Assembly: GCA_963798705.1 (NCBI GenBank)
Contig: CAWCTW010000005.1
Span: 806,001-870,000, forward strand
Origin: AC-56 sp963798705
GTDB lineage: Bacteria; Actinomycetota; Thermoleophilia; Solirubrobacterales; 70-9
Direction: 5' to 3'
Length of the DNA: 64,000 nucleotides
The notes beneath the pieces were generated by a model, which had not been told where the DNA came from, searched no databases, and saw only the letters and a list, made by a program, of their open reading frames with translations. A program made the position numbers and the translations under genes. Positions 16,722 to 23,764 of the stretch are shown here, in pieces (position 1 is the first letter of the stretch; each line of letters opens with the position of its first letter).

Positions 16722-19028
16722 TCAGTACGTCTCGACGATGTCGTAGAGCGTCGTGCGTTGCGCAGGGCGGCGGCCCGCTTTGCGGGCCGCCGCGATCAGC
16801 TGCGGGGGGTCGAGGCGGACGCCGTGCTGAGAGCCGGCCATGCGGGAGATGTTCTCCTCCATGAGGGTGCCGCCGAGGTCGTTGACCCCCCATCGGAGGC
16901 TCTCCGTCGCGGCGTCGAGGCCCATCTTCACCCAGCTCGCCTGGAGGTTCGGGATCGCCTTGCCGAGCGCCAGCCGGAAGGCCGCGGTGTGCTTGAGGTT
17001 CTCGGCGCGCGAGATCTCCTCGACCCCGTGGGTGCGCCCGAGGAGGGTGTTGAAGGGAATGAAGGAGAGCGGCACGAACTCGGTGATCCCGCCCGTTCGC
17101 TCCTGCAGCTCGCGGACGACGGCCATGTGGCGCGCGAGCTCCCACGGCTCCTCGATATGGCCGAACATCACCGTCGACGTCGATCGCAGGCCGGAACGGT
17201 GCGAGGCCTCGATGATCTCCACCCAGCGGGCCGCCGGCAGCTTGTTGGGGGAGATCCGCGTGCGCACGCCGTCGTGCAGGACCTCCGCCGCCGTGCCGGG
17301 CGTGGAGCCCAGGCCGCACTCGAGCAGGTAGTCGAACACCGCCTCCGGGCGCCTGCCCGACCGCTCGCACATGTAGTGGATCTCCATCGGCGAGTACGCG
17401 TGGAGATGGATCTGCGGGGCGGCGTCCTTCGCCAGCCGCAGCCAGCGCCCGTAGTGCTCGAGCGTGTAGTCGGGGTGGATCCCCCCCTGCATGCAGATCT
17501 CCGTGGCCCCGTAGTCGACGGCCTCCCGAACGCGCGCCTGGAAGTCGTCCTCCGTGACGTGGTAGGCGTCGGGCGAGCGCTTTCCCTGACCGAATCCGCA
17601 GAAGGCGCAGCCGACGACGCACACGTTCGTGAAGTTGACGTTGCGATTGACGACGAAGGTCGCCACGTCCCCGGCCAGCTCCTCGCGCAGCTCGTCGGCG
17701 GCGACCCGCATGTCCTCGATCATCTCCGGGCGCGTCTCCGCGAACAGAGCGGTCAGCTCCTCCTCCGTCAGCGCCTCTCCCCGCCGTCCCCTCTCGATCG
17801 CCCGCGGTGCCGCGTCGGGGTCGATGGCGCGCTCGGAGCGGCGGCCCGAGCCCTTGCGCGGGATGAAGCTCCAGAACTTCAGCTTCACGACGTCCAGAAC
17901 GCCCTGCTCCATCCAGTCCGGCTCGAGGTACTGCGGATAGGCGCAGAGCCGCTCGGTCAGCGCGTAGCCGCGCGGCGCCAGGCGCTTGCGGACCTGATGC
18001 GGGCTCGGGAACGCCTGCTCGGGCGAGATGTGATCCCCGTTGGCCGACAGCCCGCCCAGATCGGTCGCCCCGTCCTCCACCAAATCGAGCCACCAGTCGG
18101 AGAGATTCGGAGGAATCTGAATCCCGACCTCGGGCAAGAGCCGCCTGCACTCGCGAACGAGCAGCTTCATGTCGTCGAGCGTGATCGGGGACGCCCAGTC
18201 GGGCATGGAGGCGCCATCGCTTGTCGGTGTAGCGAGGGAAGACGCTGCGGCCGGTTGGTCGATCGAGTGAAGGCTTGACCCGATATAAGCGGGTGAACCC
18301 TCCACACGATCTGGATGGACGGATGCAGGGCCGCCCTCGGTGCCGCCGTTCGTCCATCGCTCCCTCGCTGCGTCGTCCGCGATCTCCGCCACCTCACGCC
18401 CGTAGTAGCGCGGGTGCGGGACGAAGTTCTGGAGGATGACCTCCTGGATGTGACCGTGGCGCTCGTTGACCGCGGCCAATGCCTCGAGCGAGGCGATCCG
18501 CTCCTCGACCGTCTCGCCGATACCGACGAGGATGCCGCTCGTGAACGGGATGCGCAGCTCGCCGGCCGCCTCGATCGTCTCCAGGCGCCGCGCCGGGTGT
18601 TTGGTGGGCGACCCGGCGTGGACGGTCTCCATGAGCCGCTCGGAGACCGACTCCAACATCAGGCCCTGGGATGCCGTCACCTCGCGCAGGCGCGCCAGAT
18701 CGCCGCGGTCAAGGACGCCGAGATTGGTGTGCGGCAGCAGGCCGCGTTCGAGCGCCCGCTCGCACGCCCACACGACGTAGGAGACGAAGTCGTCGTGGCC
18801 GAGCCCGCGGAGGCGGCTCGCCACCTCCGGGTTCACTTCCGGGCGCTCCCCGGTCAGCACCAGGAGCTCCTTCGCGTTCCGCCGCACCGCCTCGTCGAGC
18901 CGGGCCTCGACCTCGTCGGGCTCGTACAGGTGCGCCCGGCGGGTCGCGAAGGCGCAGTACTTGCAGTAGCAGCGACACGTGCGCGACAGCGAGAGCGTGT
19001 AGTTGCGCGAGAAGGTGACGCGCCTCAC
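16722..19028 (-). CDS. fbiC: FO synthase, CofG-CofH fusion, with in-frame insert
   Basis: This 768-residue fused radical SAM protein makes the deazaflavin Fo from a tyrosine and a ribityl-uracil precursor. The CofG half has C18, C22 and C25 (CX3CX2C); the CofH half has C470, C474 and C477. Residues 226-277 form an extra Gly/Ser/Pro-rich stretch in the CofG-side linker that has no counterpart in the usual family layout. It is encoded by two palindromes, one of them a copy of the 49-bp repeat (residues 240-256). The reading frame is kept. GTG 19028 follows TAGCTT by 6 nt. It is separated from the cofC/D/E run and lies on the other strand. Confidence 0.92.
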   Translation of the reverse strand: MRRVTFSRNYTLSLSRTCRCYCKYCAFATRRAHLYEPDEVEARLDEAVRRNAKELLVLTGERPEVNPEVASRLRGLGHDDFVSYVVWACERALERGLLPHTNLGVLDRGDLARLREVTASQGLMLESVSERLMETVHAGSPTKHPARRLETIEAAGELRIPFTSGILVGIGETVEERIASLEALAAVNERHGHIQEVILQNFVPHPRYYGREVAEIADDAARERWTNGGTEGGPASVHPDRVEGSPAYIGSSLHSIDQPAAASSLATPTSDGASMPDWASPITLDDMKLLVRECRRLLPEVGIQIPPNLSDWWLDLVEDGATDLGGLSANGDHISPEQAFPSPHQVRKRLAPRGYALTERLCAYPQYLEPDWMEQGVLDVVKLKFWSFIPRKGSGRRSERAIDPDAAPRAIERGRRGEALTEEELTALFAETRPEMIEDMRVAADELREELAGDVATFVVNRNVNFTNVCVVGCAFCGFGQGKRSPDAYHVTEDDFQARVREAVDYGATEICMQGGIHPDYTLEHYGRWLRLAKDAAPQIHLHAYSPMEIHYMCERSGRRPEAVFDYLLECGLGSTPGTAAEVLHDGVRTRISPNKLPAARWVEIIEASHRSGLRSTSTVMFGHIEEPWELARHMAVVRELQERTGGITEFVPLSFIPFNTLLGRTHGVEEISRAENLKHTAAFRLALGKAIPNLQASWVKMGLDAATESLRWGVNDLGGTLMEENISRMAGSQHGVRLDPPQLIAAARKAGRRPAQRTTLYDIVETY
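16768..16792. repeat. 11-bp perfect hairpin at 3' end of fbiC
   Basis: The stem CGGCGGCCCGC and its exact complement flank a TTT loop, about 50 nt before the fbiC stop. It lies inside codons for the KAGRRPA region. It could be an intragenic pausing or stability element, or simply the effect of Ala/Arg codons in GC-rich DNA. Confidence 0.4.
18262..18310. repeat. 49-bp palindromic repeat, copy 2, inside fbiC
   Basis: The outer arms are ATCGAGTGAAGG and CCTCCACACGAT (two mismatches) and the inner stem is ACCCG/CGGGT around ATATAAG. It is the same length as copy 1 and 38 of 49 bases match. It is translated in frame as fbiC residues 240-256 (core VEGSPAYIGSSLHS). Confidence 0.75.
18314..18358. 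repeat. Second palindrome inside the fbiC insert
   Basis: The arms GATGGACG and CGTCCATC (8 bp) enclose 29 bp. It begins 3 bp after repeat copy 2 ends. The first ten bases (GATGGACGGA), the CCCTC stretch and the CCATCG end resemble the larger palindrome at 28770-28815. It encodes the WTNGGTEGGPASVH part of the fbiC insert. Confidence 0.4.
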
Positions 19029-19034
19029 GCGCTC

Positions 19035-19040
19035 AAGCTA
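19035..19040 (-). promoter_or_regulatory. -10 box (TAGCTT) of fbiC
   Basis: TAGCTT on the minus strand ends 6 nt before the GTG at 19028, close to the leaderless spacing seen elsewhere. Confidence 0.4.
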
Positions 19041-19070
19041 GCGCAGTCGTTGCACGGCGAGCGCGCCGCC

Positions 19071-19409
19071 TCAGGTGCCGCGCGGCGCTGGAAGCCCGTG
19101 CCGATCGCGGCTCCTTCGCATGGCAGCCGTCTGATGCGTGCGAAGGCGCAGGTCGGAGAGCGGCTTCGCGGTGCAGATGAGCGCGAAGTGGTCCTCCTCG
19201 TCCTGCCGGTAGTAACGGCGCGCGTCGGAGTGATCCAGCCGCCCCTCCAGCACCTTCACCGCGCAGGCGAGGTCCCAGCCCTGCTCGCACAGGCTCGGCA
19301 GCACCAGCCCGGCGCGGCGGGCGGCGGCGAGGACGTGCTCGTCCTCGCCGACCGCCACCTCCGCCTCCTCGCCGTCCGGAAACTCGAAGACGACGGTGAA
19401 TTGCCCCAC
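19071..19409 (-). CDS. 2Fe-2S ferredoxin-fold protein with Asp for one Cys
   Basis: This 112-residue plant-type ferredoxin fold has the cluster loop CEQGWDLACAVKVLEG and a distal ICTAKP. Normal ligands follow C-x4-C-x2-C...C; here they are C41, D46, C49 and C79, so the second position is aspartate. The rest of the fold is intact, including the FEFPDGEEAEV strand and LAAARRAGLVLPS helix. It lies 6 nt after the DpsL-like ferritin gene, so it probably passes electrons to, or senses, that protein's iron. The Arg-rich last 25 residues are unremarkable. Confidence 0.75.
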   Translation of the reverse strand: MGQFTVVFEFPDGEEAEVAVGEDEHVLAAARRAGLVLPSLCEQGWDLACAVKVLEGRLDHSDARRYYRQDEEDHFALICTAKPLSDLRLRTHQTAAMRRSRDRHGLPAPRGT

Positions 19410-19415
19410 CCGCGT

Positions 19416-20087
19416 CTACGGGTTGTAGAAGCCCCTGTTCTTCGAGTAGGGGGCGTCGCCCGGCTCGCCGCGCCGGAAGTGGCCCGACGGACGCACGACC
19501 CCGTCGCGCTCCTTGGAGAGGAGCTCGATGAACCAGGCCTCGTGCTCGACCTCCTCGTTGAGGATCCGGGCGGCCATGTCGTAGGTGCGCGGGTCCTTGC
19601 CGAAGGTGAGGTCGCACACCTCCGACCAGGTGCGAATCGCGCAGCGCTCGGCCTCGAGGAGCACCTCCAGGATCGCCGCCGGGGTGGCGTCCGCCACGAT
19701 CTCGTCCCGGCTGCCGGCCTTGCCGCCGTCCTGGCTGCCCGGGAGATAGGCGTCAGGGCAGCCGGCGCGGTCCGCGAAGGTGCGGATGTCGTACGGGATC
19801 GTTCCGCCGAGCTCGTAGATACGCGGAGTGATCAGCTCGAAGTGAGCCCGATCCTCGAGGCGCGCGTCCTCGCAGATCTCCTTGTAGTCCTCCTCGCCCG
19901 CCAGATACATGCGCAGGATGGTGTAGTAGTAGTAGGTCGTGAACTCGGCGCCGGCCGCGTCGATGAGCTTGTTGACGAGCTGGTCGACGTCGACCCCGCG
20001 GGCCTCGAGGGCCTCGACCCCGACGCGCTGAGTGGTGTCGCCCGCCGGAACCTTGCCGGTCGCGTGCGGCTTGTCGGATGCTTCCAC
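19416..20087 (-). CDS. DpsL/thioferritin-like diiron ferritin
   Basis: This 223-residue four-helix protein carries carboxylate ligands in AGAEF (E48), RLEDRAH (E78, H82), LLEAER (E147) and NEEVEHE (178-183), the two-pair pattern of ferritin-like diiron sites. C149 and C158 sit next to the site, a pair known in Dps-like (DpsL) proteins of archaea and some bacteria. A role in detoxifying iron and peroxide is inferred. GTG 20087 has GGAAGGAGAG upstream. It is divergent from perR across 108 bp and is followed at once by the 2Fe-2S gene. Confidence 0.75.
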   Translation of the reverse strand: MEASDKPHATGKVPAGDTTQRVGVEALEARGVDVDQLVNKLIDAAGAEFTTYYYYTILRMYLAGEEDYKEICEDARLEDRAHFELITPRIYELGGTIPYDIRTFADRAGCPDAYLPGSQDGGKAGSRDEIVADATPAAILEVLLEAERCAIRTWSEVCDLTFGKDPRTYDMAARILNEEVEHEAWFIELLSKERDGVVRPSGHFRRGEPGDAPYSKNRGFYNP

Positions 20088-20195
20088 GTGGCTCTCCTTC
20101 CTTCCGATGTTGCCTGGTGATGAGCCGGTCGCAGCTTAGACAACTTCTAATTTTGTTGCGCGTCTCATCAGCAAGGCGCTCTAAACTGCCTGCTC
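20088..20195. promoter_or_regulatory. perR-ferritin divergent control region
   Basis: The gap contains an AT-rich patch around 20138-20157 (CAAC-TTCTAATTTT-GTTG), the most AT-rich stretch nearby and weakly palindromic at its ends. A TAAACT box at 20182-20187 ends 8 nt before perR's ATG. The patch is a candidate PerR/Fur site for both genes, but it is a poor match to the classical Per box. Confidence 0.4.
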
Positions 20196-20642
20196 ATGGC
20201 ACCCGCCCCGGGCACCGACAGCGCATCCAGGATCCGCGCCGCGGGCCTGCGGGTAACCCCCCAGCGTCGCGCGATCCTCGGCGCGTTCGCGCAGGGACCC
20301 GACGGCCACCTGACCGCCGACGAGGTCTACGAGCGCGCCCGGGCGGAGGTGCCCGAACTCGCCCGGGCAACCGTCTACAACGCCCTGGCGGAATTGGTGC
20401 GCGCGGGACTGCTGCGGTCGGTCGAGGGGTTCGGCGCGGCCCGCTACGACTCGAATCTCGACTCCAGCCACCACCACTTCCGCTGCCGCTCGTGCGGGCG
20501 GCTCTTCGACGTGCACCCGCGCGCGGCCGACCAGATCGAGCTGGACGACCGCGGGTTCACGGTCGAGCGGGTCCAGGTGCTGCTGGAGGGCAGCTGCCCG
20601 GAGTGCGACCGGCTAACCGCGCCGCGAGCGAGCGGCGGTTGA
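20196..20642 (+). CDS. perR: PerR-type Fur-family peroxide/iron regulator
   Basis: This 148-residue Fur-family repressor has a winged helix (LRVTPQRRAIL, TVYNALAELV) and a dimer domain. Residues for the PerR regulatory metal are present: H38, D85 (RYDSN), H92-94 and D105 (GRLFDV, where Fur usually has Glu). The structural zinc site is C97/C100 with C134/C137. In PerR, oxidation of a ligand His by peroxide releases the repressor. The divergent ferritin gene is the obvious target. The last 30 bp overlap the 3' end of the convergent aquaporin gene. Confidence 0.82.
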   Translation: MAPAPGTDSASRIRAAGLRVTPQRRAILGAFAQGPDGHLTADEVYERARAEVPELARATVYNALAELVRAGLLRSVEGFGAARYDSNLDSSHHHFRCRSCGRLFDVHPRAADQIELDDRGFTVERVQVLLEGSCPECDRLTAPRASGG

Positions 20643-21398
20643 GACGTCGTCGGCGACGTTCTCAACCACCTCGTCGCCGCCGGTCGGCGGCTCCGGGCCA
20701 ACCGCGTACTGGCCGCCGGCGATTACGAACCGGTACACCAGGGCCGCCAGGATCGCCCCCACGATCGGGCCGATCAGGTAGGGCCAGGTGCCCCCGAAGT
20801 GATTGCCGATCAGCGCCGGGCCGAACCATCGCGCCGGGTTGATGGCGCCGCCGGTCAACGGTACGAAGATGAAGCCGTCGATCGCCAGGGCCAGGCCGAT
20901 CGCGAGCGGCGCCCATTCGCGACGCGCCCGCGGGTTGAACGCGACGGCGCACACCGCAAGCACCAGGATGAACGCGCCGATCCCCTCGACGATCGCCCCG
21001 AGGTACTCGTGCCCCAGGATCGGGCTGATGCTCGCGGCGCCGTAGTGGCTGGCTCGTCCCTCGTCGAGGAGGAGTCCCTTCACGAGCAGCGCGCCCAGGA
21101 CGCCCCCCGAGAACTGGGCGAGCATGTACACCGCGGCATCCACGGGGTCGATGCGCCTGAGGATCGCCGCGGCGAGGGTGATGACGGGATTGAAATGCCC
21201 TCCGCTGGCGGCGCCGAAGGTGATGATCAACGCGAAGAGGGTGAATCCGTAGAGGAGGCCCACCACGGCGAAGTCGGAGCCCGTCTGGGCATTGGCGCTG
21301 GTCGCGATGTAGAGCACACCCACCGTGCAGATCGCGAAGACAAGAAGCAGGGTGCCGAGCAGCTCGGCGACGTAGGCGGCTAGTCCTCGATCCTGCAC
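20613..21398 (-). CDS. MIP-family aquaporin/glycerol channel
   Basis: This 261-residue six-helix channel has two half-helix boxes: GGHFNPVIT (N70-P71-V72) and GGAINPARWFGP (N187-P188-A189, R190). The first NPA is thus NPV, a known variation that can alter cation exclusion or solute choice. The tail is acidic and cytosolic. GTG 21398 is preferred because AGGAGG lies 7 nt upstream; the frame is open further up but without conserved sequence. Water, glycerol or hydrogen peroxide could be the solute; proximity to PerR and ferritin makes peroxide worth considering. Confidence 0.85.
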   Translation of the reverse strand: MQDRGLAAYVAELLGTLLLVFAICTVGVLYIATSANAQTGSDFAVVGLLYGFTLFALIITFGAASGGHFNPVITLAAAILRRIDPVDAAVYMLAQFSGGVLGALLVKGLLLDEGRASHYGAASISPILGHEYLGAIVEGIGAFILVLAVCAVAFNPRARREWAPLAIGLALAIDGFIFVPLTGGAINPARWFGPALIGNHFGGTWPYLIGPIVGAILAALVYRFVIAGGQYAVGPEPPTGGDEVVENVADDVSTAARSRRG

Positions 21399-21491
21399 TA
21401 TCTGACCTCCTGGTTGATCCGGGCTTTCACGTGACCCCGACCCCACCGCGCCGCGAATCCGCGCCGGCAGCGGGCAACACGGCGCGGCAGT

Positions 21492-22001
21492 CTACTCGGC
21501 TTCGCGGTCGGCCTGCTCCTGGAGGCGCTTCGCGTCCGCGATGACCTCCAGGGCCTCCTCCCGCGAGCGCCACCCCTCGACGTCCACCTCCTTGTCCTCC
21601 AGTTCCTTGTAGATGGAGAAGAAATGGGTGATCTCGCGCTGCAGCGGCTGCGGGATGTCGTCCAGTGTCTCGGCCTCGTTCCAGCCCGGATCGTTGAGCG
21701 GCACGCACACGACCTTGTCGTCCTCGCCCTTCTCGTCCCACATCTTGAACAGCGCGATCGGCTTCACCCGGATGACGCATCCGGGAAAGGTCGGCTCCGA
21801 AACGCAGACCATCGCGTCGAGCGGGTCGCCGTCGCGGCCACGATGCCCGACCAGGTAGCCGTAATCGGTCGGGTACACCGTCGACGAGGAGAGGAACCGA
21901 TCGAGGACGAGCTCCTCGAGCTCCTCGTCGTACTCGTACTTGTTGCGGCTGCCCTTGGGGATCTCGACGTAGACGAACAGGTGGTCGTCGCCCGTTGCCA
22001 T
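21492..22001 (-). CDS. ppa: Inorganic pyrophosphatase
   Basis: This 169-residue family I soluble pyrophosphatase has YVEIPKGSRNKYEYD (Lys and Glu of the active site), YPTDYGYL and the signature DGDPLDAMV (D57, D59, D62). It hydrolyses pyrophosphate from biosynthesis. ATG 22001 gives the standard N-terminus; an upstream GTG two codons away is possible. Its TAGCCT box (minus strand) overlaps the -10 of the divergent lipoprotein gene. Confidence 0.95.
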   Translation of the reverse strand: MATGDDHLFVYVEIPKGSRNKYEYDEELEELVLDRFLSSSTVYPTDYGYLVGHRGRDGDPLDAMVCVSEPTFPGCVIRVKPIALFKMWDEKGEDDKVVCVPLNDPGWNEAETLDDIPQPLQREITHFFSIYKELEDKEVDVEGWRSREEALEVIADAKRLQEQADREAE

Positions 22002-22029
22002 CGGCACGAAGGCTATCCTGCCGTCGCCG
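22002..22029. promoter_or_regulatory. 28-bp bidirectional promoter, ppa / binding lipoprotein
   Basis: The start codons of two divergent genes are separated by only 28 bp. The near-palindromic AGGCTATCCT at 22010-22019 gives TATCCT on the plus strand (10 nt before ATG 22030) and TAGCCT on the minus strand (8 nt before ATG 22001). Both transcripts would have to be leaderless or nearly so. Confidence 0.55.
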
Positions 22030-23025
22030 ATGAAGAGGGTCGCTGCGCTGCTGGCGACCGCCCTCGCCGCCACCGCGCCGGTGGCCTGCGGGAGCGGTGC
22101 TGAACCGGGCGCTCCACAGCGAGCGACCCTGGTCCTCGACTTCCAGCCGAACGCGGTGCACGCCGGCATCTACGCCGCTCTCCGCCAGGGCTACTACCGC
22201 GACGCCGGGGTCGACATCGCCGTGCGGCAGCCCTCCGCGTCCACCGACGCCCCCAAGCTGCTGGAGGCGGGCACGGTCCAATTCGCGATCCTCGACATCC
22301 ACGACCTGGCGATCGGCCGCGAGCGCGGCTTCGACCTGGTGGCCGTCGCCCCGATCGTCCGGCGGCCGCTGGCGGCGGTGATCGCCGGTGATCGCGAGGC
22401 CGTGCACCGGCCGCGGGACCTAGAGGGCCGGACCGTGGGCGTCACCGGACTGCCGTCGGATGACGCCGTGCTCGACTCCGTGGTCTCGGCCGACGGCGGG
22501 GATCCGGCAGAGGTCCACCGAGTGACGATCGGCTTCAACGCGGTCGCGGCGCTCGCCGCAGGCCGCGTCGACGCCGCCACCGCCTTCTGGAACGCCGAGG
22601 GCGTCGCCCTGAGGCGTCAGGGGGTCGCCACCCGCGCCTTCCGCGTCGACGACTACGGCGCCCCGCGCTACCCGGAGCTGGTGCTGGTCACCAACGAGTC
22701 AACCGCAGGCGAGGACCCCAGCCTCGTCGGCGCCATGATCCGGGCAACGACCCGCGGATACGACCTCGCGGTCGACCAACCGGGCCAGGCGCTCGACGAC
22801 CTCCTCGCCGCGGACCCGAGCCTTGACCGGGGCGAACAGCGGGCGGAGCTGCACGCTCTCGACACCGCCGATGCCTTCCGTCCACCCGGGCGGTTCGATC
22901 TCGCGGTCCTGCGCCGCTGGTCGCGCTGGGAGGTCGATCACGGGATCGTGAAGAGCCGCCCCTCCGTTGCCGGCATGCTCGGAGCGGCGGCGGGCCCGCC
23001 AGAGCGTGTCAAGCCAAGCCACTAG
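22030..23025 (+). CDS. NMT1/THI5-like ABC substrate-binding lipoprotein
   Basis: This 331-residue protein has a lipoprotein signal (KRVAALLATALAATAPVAC, Cys20 as lipid site) and a periplasmic-binding fold of the NMT1/ThiY type (LDFQPNAVHAGIYAALRQGYY...GVDIAV). Such proteins deliver thiamine-pyrimidine precursors, riboflavin or sulfonate-like compounds to an ABC importer. No permease or ATPase gene lies beside it, so its partner must be elsewhere and its ligand is open. It shares a 28-bp divergent promoter with ppa. Confidence 0.8.
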   Translation: MKRVAALLATALAATAPVACGSGAEPGAPQRATLVLDFQPNAVHAGIYAALRQGYYRDAGVDIAVRQPSASTDAPKLLEAGTVQFAILDIHDLAIGRERGFDLVAVAPIVRRPLAAVIAGDREAVHRPRDLEGRTVGVTGLPSDDAVLDSVVSADGGDPAEVHRVTIGFNAVAALAAGRVDAATAFWNAEGVALRRQGVATRAFRVDDYGAPRYPELVLVTNESTAGEDPSLVGAMIRATTRGYDLAVDQPGQALDDLLAADPSLDRGEQRAELHALDTADAFRPPGRFDLAVLRRWSRWEVDHGIVKSRPSVAGMLGAAAGPPERVKPSH

Positions 23026-23349
23026 CTAGTGGAGCAGGCGCTTCACCAGATCCGGCATCTCCCGCGCCATGCGGGAGCGCGGCACGATCAGATCGACGCC
23101 CTCCGCCCGCGCTGCCTCGCGCGTCTCGGTGTTGAGGTGCGCGTAAAAGCCGAGCACCGGCTTCCCGAGGCCGACGACGGCCGCGGGCGGCTCGGAATCC
23201 AGGTCCGCCACCACCGCGTCGGCCGCCTCCAGGCTGATCGCCTCGGCCACCGAGCTTGCGAGCTCGACGTCGTGTCCGGCGGCACCGAGGGTCGCCTCGA
23301 TGCGGCTCGCGAACATCAGGTCGGGGGCCACTGCGAGGATGCGCGCCAT
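23026..23349 (-). CDS. Degenerate receiver-like protein
   Basis: This 107-residue alpha/beta protein resembles a response-regulator receiver: RILAVAPDLMFASRIEATL, a central strand ADAVVADLD with the Asp of the phospho-site region, and VPRSRM at the end. The acidic pair at the N-terminus and the late Lys are missing, so ordinary phosphotransfer is unlikely. No output domain is attached. I do not recognise a specific family. It lies directly after, and opposite to, the lipoprotein gene. Confidence 0.55.
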   Translation of the reverse strand: MARILAVAPDLMFASRIEATLGAAGHDVELASSVAEAISLEAADAVVADLDSEPPAAVVGLGKPVLGFYAHLNTETREAARAEGVDLIVPRSRMAREMPDLVKRLLH

Positions 23350-23376
23350 GTCAGCCCCTCTCGATCCGGCGCCGGC

Positions 23377-23739
23377 TCACAGGCTCCGGCGGCGGCGAAA
23401 GTCCTGGCGCACGCTCTCCGGGCGGCCCCACATCTGCACGACCTCCGCCCGCCCCTCGTGCACGTCGCGGACCACCATCTCGCCCTCGATCCCCTCCCGG
23501 TCGAGGAGCGCCAGCGTGCCCTTCACGGTCTCACCCGCCGCGGCGTGCCCGAAGCGGTGGGCCACCAGGAGCCGGAAGTGCCAGTCGGCTTTCGAGTACG
23601 GCTGGGCGTTGACCTGGGTGAGCAGGACCGCCGCGTCCACGTAGCGCTCCTCGTCGAGGATGCGCAGGTCGAGCTCGATATCCGTCCAGTCGTCGGGAAG
23701 GGAATCGAGAACGTCCTGGAAGGAGTCGGCCAGAGCCAC
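23377..23739 (-). CDS. Hypothetical protein
   Basis: This 120-residue acidic protein contains FQDVLDSLPDDWTDIELDLRILDEERYVDAAVL and later QPYSKADWHFRLLVAHRFGHAAA. Strand-helix alternation suggests one compact domain. No motif allows a function. It sits between the receiver-like gene and the NRAMP transporter on the same strand. Confidence 0.6.
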   Translation of the reverse strand: MALADSFQDVLDSLPDDWTDIELDLRILDEERYVDAAVLLTQVNAQPYSKADWHFRLLVAHRFGHAAAGETVKGTLALLDREGIEGEMVVRDVHEGRAEVVQMWGRPESVRQDFRRRRSL

Positions 23740-23764
23740 GCGGCGAAGCGTAGAGCCTCTGGCC

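Noticed and set aside
16660..18357. Long alternative frames antisense or shifted within fbiC
   Set aside because: They show no motif; their residue make-up (Arg/Ala/Gly-rich) is typical of shadow frames in GC-rich genes.
20138..20157. Classical Per box before perR
   Set aside because: Only the outer CAAC/GTTG bases pair; the centre does not match the known consensus, so it is kept only as a weak candidate.
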